Position numbers and translations under genes: made by a program. The notes below the pieces were generated by a model that was not told the DNA's origin, made no database searches, and saw only the letters and a program-made list of their open reading frames with translations. Of a DNA stretch of 64,000 bases, positions 56,486 through 64,000 are shown in pieces. Within the stretch, counting starts at the first letter, position 1; each line of letters starts with the position of its first letter. Source of the stretch: Cadophora sp. MPI-SDFR-AT-0126 (taxonomy: Eukaryota; Ascomycota; Leotiomycetes; Helotiales; Ploettnerulaceae); assembly GCA_020747065.1 (NCBI GenBank), contig JAGMVK010000015.1, positions 868,001 through 932,000 of the forward strand. Direction: 5' to 3'.

Positions 56486-57137
56486 CGTTTGATCAGCCCA
56501 TGGGAGTGTTGATATTTATTGAGAACCATTCGCACAATGGCACAAGGGAAATGTCTTGTATGAGATTTGGTACATTTCGGGTGCGGTGAGGTAGCTTTGG
56601 ATTGCACTGGACTTGGGTTGAGACTATTGACACATTCGAGGTAAGAACTTACCGGAAATGGAGAACTATAACTCGCTTTCAAGTCTTGATTCATCGGTGT
56701 GGACCAGTGTTGATCGGATACGAGATTTAATGCTGACTCGTCCCAGGCCCAATGTTGACTAAATAAGAACAGGATACTATGATCTAAGATCTGACAGGTC
56801 TCAATGATCTCTACTCTAGGCCGTGTCAGAACTAGTGTAAATAAACAAAAAGCTTAGCAAGAAGTGTCTTCACTCTTTGGCAATTAGTCTTTACTCTAAC
56901 CCCCACTAGAAGTCACTAGTGTTCAGCTGTCAGTGACCTAGTGATCGTTACATAAGTCACCAGAAAGATAAAAGACAATGAAAGAGTATCATCAGGCTCT
57001 TCCAAGTCCGATATTTCGAGCTTTGGATTCAAGGCAAAAGGAGATTAATCGCCAGTCTATCCACCACATATTTCTCTCCATACCTTCCTTGTCTAAGTGA
57101 TATCTGAGAGCCATCTAGTCCCTCAAAACATACAGAC
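56486..57137. other. Intergenic, no supported gene
   Basis: About 0.65 kb between two genes on the same strand. CACTAG/CTAGTG-type short repeats occur at 56880-56945. No gene seen. Confidence 0.5.
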
Positions 57138-57945
57138 ATGGCCCATAGTACCACCAAACCAACAATAGTGCTTCTGCACGGCGCGTGGCATTCCGCTGTT
57201 CACTTTGGTCCACTCATCTCGCTCCTCACCAAGGCAGGATATCCAGCATTATGTCCCACACAACCCTCTTTCAACGCCCAACCACCAAAAAAAGATCTCT
57301 ACGATGATTCTAATTTTATACAAACTATCCTTAAACAGCTTATTAAGGAAGAAGAAAAGGATGTGGTTGTTGTCATGCACTCATATGGTGGGGTCGTCGG
57401 CACACAAGCCGTCACCAACGAGCTCAGCTCAAACACACGTGCAAAGAAGGGCAAGAAGGGAGGTGTCTCACATCTCTTGTACTTATGTGCATTCGTCTTG
57501 AAACTTGGCAACTCCCTTGCCCAGACCTTCGGAGGCTCACTCCCACAATTCATCCCAATAGAGGTGAGTTGCACCCATCTTCCATAATCCCAAAACCTCT
57601 CGCTGACTGTCACCTCACCAGGAAGACGGATCATGCAACATGATGGACCCCAAACTGCGTTTCTACAACGACCTTTCTCCGGAAGATCAAGATCGCTGGG
57701 TGGCTGAATTGAGGCCGCACTCGTCTGCTGCTCAGTTCACGCCGTTGACGAATGCAGGGTATCAATACGTACCCTGCACGTACTTATTCTGTGGGAATGA
57801 CCAGGCGCTTCTGATTGAGTATCAAAGAGGAATAGTGGAAGCTTCGGTTGTGAAGATGAGGGAGATCAGTTGTGGGAGTGGGCACAGTCCTTACCTGAGT
57901 ATGCCGGAGAAGGTTGTTGCAGTTATTGATGGCTTGGAGAAATGA
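57138..57945 (+). CDS. Alpha/beta hydrolase, esterase-like
   Basis: Exons 57138-57563 and 57622-57945 join in phase 0 into 249 residues, the size of the small AB_hydrolase_6 / EstC-like esterases. The oxyanion segment is VLLHGAWHSA, the nucleophile Ser lies in MHSYGG (a GxSxG variant with His at the first position), Asp is in CGNDQALL, and His in GSGHSPYLS. The lid region is short and rich in Lys. No signal peptide, so cytosolic. Related plant and fungal enzymes hydrolyse small ester or lactone compounds; the substrate is unknown. The aldo-keto reductase 950 bases on is on the same strand and may belong to the same pathway. Confidence 0.9.
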
Positions 57946-58897
57946 TTTCGATGGTGATCACTTCAGATGAGCTGAAGTTTTCCTTTAAAGATTGATATCT
58001 TTCGATGCTGGAGAAGCGGCATTCTGAAAAGTGGAAAGAACTTCTGTTGATTTTGATATCTTAGCGAAGATTATTAAACTTTCTTCAATGTCATTTTGTG
58101 TGTTTTGGAGACACGGGAGACAATACTGCGACGACTAGCTGGTTTTACACGAAAGATAAGCTCTTCTTGATTCTTGTTTTTCATGCCGCTGCTTCATCAA
58201 AACTGACACACCAGATTTGAAAGTATGATCCTGGATCGTCGTCTCACTGTAGTCCAAGAAATTAGCAAACATAATATGTGCGCTTCATCAAGTGGCCAGA
58301 CCGAGACTAGGCCACGCCTGATACACCGGATGGGCATAGTTTCTTGCTTGTCATTCGACAATACAGTCAAGTCTTACTCCCTTGAAGACTACTGCTGATA
58401 TCAAGCCATCCCGAGATTTAGTGTGCTGCCAAGCAACAGAACCAAAGTATTGCAGTCATCACAATATGTACTACTCGGTGAGAGGTAGACCGGATTCACA
58501 GGCGACGAGCAGCACGACTAACCATTGAAGACGCACTGTTCTGACTCATCCTCAATGCCAATTGAAGTAAGCTTCTTGTTCCAATTTTCATAAGATCAAA
58601 GTATCCAATGATATCAGTGTCTGTTGTCGTCAGCTCGGACATAGACCCCGCGATAAAGCCGTACCCCACCAGCTCGGGACATCTATTCACTTTACGCTCA
58701 AAGAGATTCAAGGCATTTTCCATCTACCTGGCAACTCAATTCTATAAATTTGTAGTCTCGGGTTGCCTTGGCTTAAGCGAAAGAGATACTTATAAGTCCA
58801 ATTTCGTTTGGTTTCAAAATCCTGCTTCAACACCAGCCCGACACCGCGCGATAGAGGAGAATACTACCACCACACAGATATTTACACACAATACAGC
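57946..58897. other. Intergenic, no supported gene
   Basis: About 0.95 kb. Nothing beyond short frames; it must contain the promoter of the aldo-keto reductase. Confidence 0.5.
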
Positions 58898-60041
58898 ATG
58901 GAAGAATCTCCAAAGACAACAGTTCCCATTGTCTTTGGTGCTATGACCTTTGGCACCAAAGGTCCGCGATTCCCTCACCTTTTCACCACCTCACTAACAA
59001 AATCCAGGCGTCGAAGCCACTCGCATTCACACTCTCGAAGAATGCTCAGGCGTCCTAGATGTCTTCCAAAAACACGGCCACTCAGAAATCGACACAGCGC
59101 TCATCTACGGCGAAGGAAGCTCCGAGAAATACCTCGGCCAGCTGAAATGGCAGGAGCGCGGCCTCGTGATGGAAACCAAATTCTCGCCGAAGCTCAAAGC
59201 CTCTCGTCTCGACCTCGCTCCAGATGCCAAAGTCACGCATGGACCAGAACATCTACGCATCGCGCTCAAGAAGTCGCTTGAGGCCCTGAAGACTGACAAG
59301 ATCGATATGTGGTACCTCCACGCTCCTGAGAGAAGCACTCCGTTTGAAACCACACTCCGGGAGATCAACAATCTGTACAAGGAAGGCTACTTCAAGCGAT
59401 TCGGCATCAGCAACTACGCTTCCTGGGAAGTCGCTCAGACGTGTGAGATTTGCGATCGGAACGGATGGATCAAGCCTGCTGTTTACCAGGGTCTTTACAA
59501 TGCTTTCCATCGCGCGGTTGAGCCCGAGCTGATCCCGTGCCTGAGATACTATGGCATCGCGCTGTATGCCTTCAATCCTCTGGCGGGTGGGTATCTGACT
59601 TCGAGATACACGCGGAATATGTTGAAGGAAGATACTGGGATTGAGGAGGGCTCGAGGTTCGACCCGAAGAGGAAGCAGGCGCAGAATTACAGATTGCGGT
59701 ACTTCAATAAGGAGTACTTTGATGCTCTGGATATCTTGAGATCGGTAAGCGGCTCCGAATGCTTCGCTCGAAACAAGATATTGGTACTGACCCGGACTCG
59801 TATATAGGTAGCAAAGAAGCATGATCTACCAGAGGCAGAGTGTGCCCTGAGGTGGATCTCGCATCACTCCTTGCTCGACCGAAAGTATGGCGACACCATC
59901 ATTATTGGCGCAAGCAGTGCTACACAACTTGAGGAGAACTTGACGAACTTGGAGAAGGGACCTCTTCCTGAGGATGTTGTGGAGGCGCTTGAGGAGGGCT
60001 GGAAGACGGTGCGGGGAGTTTGTGTGACGTACTGGCATTAG
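58898..60041 (+). CDS. Aldo-keto reductase, AKR7 (aflatoxin-aldehyde-reductase-like)
   Basis: Three exons (58898-58961, 59008-59744, 59808-60041) give 344 residues, in line with AKR7 enzymes. Start FGAMTFGT, then the catalytic tetrad in order: Asp in EIDTALIYG, Tyr in the same motif, Lys in METKFS and His in YLHAPERS. FGISNYASWEV, YQGLYNAFHR, and YAFNPLAGGYLTSRY are AKR7 signatures. It would reduce aldehydes with NADPH in the cytosol; the name refers to relatives that detoxify dialdehydes. Intron 1 is only 46 bases and uses a GTCCGC donor. Confidence 0.92.
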
Positions 60042-61506
60042 AAGACCATTTCTCTGCAGATGTGGAAATAGACAACTTGATAGATTAAGGCTTTATGCAT
60101 GGTCTTCCACAAGGACCAATGAAGCTGCCTGACCCTGACCTTCTCCCCAAATGGAGCTTCCGTCTTGCTCAGACTCATTGCAGAACTATGTCATATTTCC
60201 TCATGATGAGGTTGATGTCACGAGCAACGGCTGCCATTAGACGGAGGCATGTCCCAGCATTTACACAGAGTCTTCTATGGTAGTAGTTTGGCTCCATGAT
60301 GAGGGGCCGCACATGGATATTCGATCATCGAGAGGCAAGTATACACAGGCAGCCAACATATTGTCTTGCAAAGAGAGCGTCATTGATGACCTGTCCAGGA
60401 CCGTCCTATTTGTACGCCATGAATGAGGGGCCGAATCTCAATCTTTGTGCACTGCATGGAATGGCAGTTACAGGGGATGGAGGGCTGTAGCACCGGGCGG
60501 AGTGCTAATGGACCGCATGGTGGCGCAAATTCAGAACTTCAATTGACGCATCACTCCTGCACGCCCATTGAATGTCCTCCAACGATTGTACAACTTTCTC
60601 ATCCGTCACAAGGCTGTGACGAGAGATGCTGTAGGCTCATCCGGTTTCACATACCCACGACCTTTCCATGAGGAAACCAAACAAAATCCAGATGTGGGGC
60701 GTATGAACATGGAATGAGGCTCGATTATACCTTGCCAGCATTGTATCTCATAGCCCTGCAGACCCATAATGTCATTCACATTGGTTCAAAATGTTTCTCT
60801 CAGCCGTCTCAATAGCCGAATCAGTGATACCGTACCACGGCAGCAGCCAGACAGCCACGTTCTCAAGCTTCTAGCTTCAGCCTCACCACGAACATGAGAA
60901 TCCTTACAAGATTCTGATCGACCTACCAGAAGAAGCGAAATATGTGCCACGATCGAATCTCGCTTTCGAAAGAGCAGAGTGCTAAGTGGAGGAGGCGGGG
61001 GGCACGAGGAGGATTTTGATATTGAGACTGAGGGATGAGCTAGATACGCGGTAACCTTATTTGATCTAGCATGATTGAAGTCTACCGCGACTTCGGTCTG
61101 GAGGTCGGATCCTAAGTCACTCTGAAATCTGCAACTATTGGAATCTTTCCATATAATACAATAGCAATCTGGTAGTAATTCTGGGTCATTGTTGTCTCAG
61201 AACCGTTGTACTCGAAAAAGCAAGTCGTGGAGCAACTGTTCGTCATCGATCAAAGGCTTGCAGCGAAGATTGAGTGACGAGGAAGCGGCAGCACTGCTAC
61301 AAGCGATCAGAAAAACAGAGATCTCTCAGTCTGGTCCTCACAGAACAGCAAAGACCTGAGCAGATGTGTAGCTCCTAGGCTTTTTCTGTACCTGACCATT
61401 AGATCGACTGTCTCGGTAAGCTCACATCCTTCGAAATCTGTGGCAATCTGTCATGACACCAAGACTCTGATAAATCCTTGGGTAGAAATACACACAGCTC
61501 CACACC
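60042..61506. other. Intergenic, no supported gene
   Basis: 1.45 kb with only short frames (longest 82 codons). Two similar ATGAGGGGCCG-containing segments occur at about 60297 and 60421. No gene seen. Confidence 0.5.
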
Positions 61507-61966
61507 ATGGAATCTGCCGACAGATTCAACCTTGCCCGCTTCATCACCGCCCAAGAGCAACAATATTATCGGGCTCTTGCAGAGATGCGGCGGGGCAGGA
61601 AGACAAACTCACTGGATTTGGTACATCTTCCCCTCACTCGTTGGCATATCGACATCAGCCCGAGGAAACAAATACGGAATCTCCGGTCTCGAAGAAGCCC
61701 AAGCTTACCTTCAACATCTGGTACTGAGGGAACGGCTTATCGAAATCACCCAAGCTGTGTTGGATTCCGTCACCACGAATATCCTCGGACTCATGGGGAC
61801 GGCTGTTGATGTCACGAAGATGCATGCGAGCATGACTCTGTTTTTACGAGCCGATCCGGAGAAGAGAGTGTTTGACTTTCAGGCTGTCTTGGACAAATAC
61901 TATGATGGTGTTCCGCATCCTGAGTCCGATCGGATTCTAGGCGTCGAAAGCGAAGACCGGGGCTGA
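61507..61966 (+). pseudogene. DUF1810 family gene with a one-base frameshift
   Basis: The first frame from the ATG at 61507 encodes DRFNLARFITAQEQQYYRAL and AEMRRGRK, the standard opening of DUF1810 proteins. At about 61603-61606 the frame is lost, and the next frame takes over immediately with THWIWYIFPSLVGIS, YGISGLEEAQAYLQH, LRERLIEITQAVLD and MHASMTLFLRADPEKRVF, the rest of the family, to a stop at 61966. The total length is 460 bases, one more than a multiple of three, and there is no room for an intron, so one extra base (most simply an A) explains the break. DUF1810 proteins are about 150 residues long and of unknown function; the full length here would be about 152. Confidence 0.8.
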
Positions 61967-62572
61967 TATCGGTGGGTGGATGATCGGGAGGAAAGATGCG
62001 ACTTCAACATACAGGCGGGCATGAGTCTACAAGAATTTTACAGGTCGTCGACTGATACGGGGCTTTCCTGGGCGTTACGGAAAGATCATTAGATTTTTTG
62101 GATTTGGACTTTCACGATTAGTGACCCAGCGGGCTCTCGCTTAGATTCCCCACGCCATCAACCAATGCTATGGCCAAGGTTTCTATGTATATCACCGGCT
62201 AATTCCATTACAAGTCGTATGGACTACTTAAGTCTTGTAATCATGAACCATGATGCTTTGCTCGCGCAAGCTTGAACTCTTTGCATGGTGCGGCCCGAGG
62301 AAGATCACCCGGCTTCGAAGTGACTCGTGGAGCGAACCGTTCGAACAACGAAGCCCACTAGCTCGCTCCTTAGCCCACACTGAGCTTGTCTTGGTATTAA
62401 AACATTCAAGCACCTGAGTCTTAAGACTTCATGTGTTCTCCAGTTCCACATTTACTGACACTTGAAATCTCAACATCATCAACTTCAACATTCCCGTCCG
62501 TCACTCGTCTCGCCGAGTTCTTCCACCCTATCATTACGATCATCAGACACATTACCAGAACACTCTATCATC
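61967..62572. other. Intergenic, no supported gene
   Basis: About 0.6 kb. Ser/Pro-coding-like sequence from 62462 is open in frame with the next gene but has no ATG before 62573. Confidence 0.45.
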
Positions 62573-63109
62573 ATGGTCGCAGTACTGAATTCAACGGTCG
62601 CATCCTCGATGTCATCATCATCTACACCTTCGGAGAAATGCTCGTCTCCAGTTCTCTCCGTCAAGTCGTTCTTCGCCTCACTCGGAATTTGCATCGCCGC
62701 ATTTCTTCTCATCTACGCAATACTCTACCTCCTAGCATACATCGAAGACCGCCGCAAGCCAGTTAAAACACCTAGACAAGAATACAGCTCCAAATTTGCT
62801 GGTGCAGTGATGGCAATGAAGCGCACAATCGTATTCGGAGAACGTCTACCAAGTGTCTTCATCGAGCTCAAAGGTCTTCCTAGACCAGGAAACGACACAA
62901 GACCTATTGGACCGAAAGACCATTTCGCATACATGCTTCATTACATCGATGGTGTTGGCTTAGACGGGAGTTTTGACTTCAAGGCGTCGGGAGAGCAAGG
63001 GAAGTATTACCCTGAGCTGGTCGATGTCATTTTTGGGACAGATGTGTCTGATGATGGGAAATCGACATCACCAAACTCTGTCGTATGTTGCAGGCCAAGG
63101 GGGTTGTGA
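62573..63109 (+). CDS. Single-pass membrane protein, unknown function
   Basis: A 178-residue frame starting at the ATG at 62573. A Ser-rich N-terminus is followed by one strong membrane segment (FFASLGICIAAFLLIYAILY) at about residues 29-53 and a basic flank (EDRRKPVKTPRQ), so the C-terminal part is probably cytosolic. That part holds LPSVFIELKGLPRPG, DHFAYMLHYIDGVG and YYPELVDVIFGTDVSDDG. The final dozen residues look less typical and an intron near the end is possible. I do not recognise the family. Confidence 0.55.
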   Translation: MVAVLNSTVASSMSSSSTPSEKCSSPVLSVKSFFASLGICIAAFLLIYAILYLLAYIEDRRKPVKTPRQEYSSKFAGAVMAMKRTIVFGERLPSVFIELKGLPRPGNDTRPIGPKDHFAYMLHYIDGVGLDGSFDFKASGEQGKYYPELVDVIFGTDVSDDGKSTSPNSVVCCRPRGL

Positions 63110-64000
63110 AGAAGCAATAGGCGATACATGATGGCACCCACTCGCCTTTCCATACATTGTCCAAGTCACACTTTGGCATGTGTACCAGCAGGTGGGTGCC
63201 AGCTTTTTCTTCAGCTAAATCTTGTATTTAATGATGGTTTAAAGACATTGGCATCCAGAGGAAAGTGGCAGACATTTTAATAGTACGCATTAGTCGATTC
63301 TATCGCTCATTATTTTTCCGGTGGGCAGAGCTGGCACTATTGGCCGGAGCGAGCAGGCAACGGGATGCCTTGATTCTGAGGACGCGGTGAGCCATTGACT
63401 ATTCACGTCCACAATCTCGTCTTCAACAAAATAAAAGTCCTTACACGAGCTCGAAATTTTCTTCAGAGATAGCTTCTCCGGAATGTCATTAGGGACTTTT
63501 GTTAGACTTGTAGCGGCAAAAGCGTAGACTAGAGACATCTAGGGTAACATCTACAATCCATTCTTTCCAGATTAGATATTGGATGCTGCTAATGGAAAGA
63601 GCGACATGTCATGTTTTGATATTGGTATATCGAGATGGAGCATTCTCATCTTCTTCTTCTCGTTTTCTATACGCAACCATGGGTAGCAACTGTAAGTATC
63701 CACATTTCTCTTCGGCACATCCCATGCACAAAACTCTTTTCTACAGACAAGCACAGTGAGCCGGCAAATGCTCCCTGAGGTCAGCAATTCTTGGAAACCG
63801 AGGCTACATTGATGCGGTTTGAAGCATACTCCTGGAGCTGGTCCGGAATTACACAGTGGTTTTGCAATCACGGAGCGACTACCCGCAGGTATCTTTCCTG
63901 ATTCGACCTCTGGTATATGAAGACAGCTGACTTCTGCCCAGATGCGCGTACCAGCTCGAAGATCCATTACCACAACTGCTATGCTCCTTTCGCGACCTAC
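63110..64000. other. Right-edge region, no supported gene
   Basis: A minus-strand frame at 63973-63572 (133 codons) and a plus-strand opening near 63950 are both possible parts of a gene beyond the edge, but neither shows a domain. Confidence 0.4.

Noticed and set aside
62462..62572. N-terminal extension of the single-pass membrane protein
   Set aside because: The extended frame has no ATG before 62573; the extra residues would need a non-standard start.

Overview
This window is nuclear DNA of a filamentous ascomycete (Pezizomycotina). Genes carry short introns of about 45 to 170 bases with GTRNGT-like donors and CTRAY-like branch points, intergenic spaces are long, and gene types are typical of these fungi (Zn2Cys6 regulator, HET-domain protein, AA9 monooxygenase, NmrA-like protein). 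Some families resemble those common in Leotiomycetes/Helotiales, but that placement is inference from memory. No rRNA, tRNA or CRISPR array was found.

Layout. 1-12.6 kb: an acidic protein with a dsRNA-binding-like N-terminus (runs off the left edge), a short-chain dehydrogenase, a Rab4-type GTPase and two unrecognised proteins. 14-31 kb: a large secreted protein, a Zn2Cys6 regulator facing a DODA-type extradiol dioxygenase across a promoter with an 11-bp tandem repeat, three unrecognised small proteins, a D-2-hydroxyacid dehydrogenase, a small secreted cysteine-rich gene broken by one extra base, and an NmrA-like protein. 31-35 kb shows no supportable gene. 35-46 kb: beta-mannosidase, xylitol/sorbitol dehydrogenase, a Ser/Thr-rich surface protein, the ROK1-like DEAD-box helicase and an AA9 LPMO; three of these five fit use of plant-wall sugars. 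46-54 kb is an accessory, decayed block: four copies of one 27-base terminal inverted repeat lie in left-right-left-right order, a multi-pass membrane protein sits inside the first pair, and broken zinc-finger and CorA-like genes plus a transposase N-terminal stub sit inside the second. 54-63 kb: HET-domain protein, alpha/beta hydrolase, aldo-keto reductase, a DUF1810 gene with a one-base frameshift and a single-pass membrane protein.

Most interesting signals: the inverted-repeat pair with TA flanks around a spliced, intact membrane-protein gene; the transposon end 53 bases upstream of the HET gene; and several genes split by a single extra base or stop, which are either real decay or assembly errors. 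Introns were placed by eye from splice signals and reading phase; lengths quoted are from those models.
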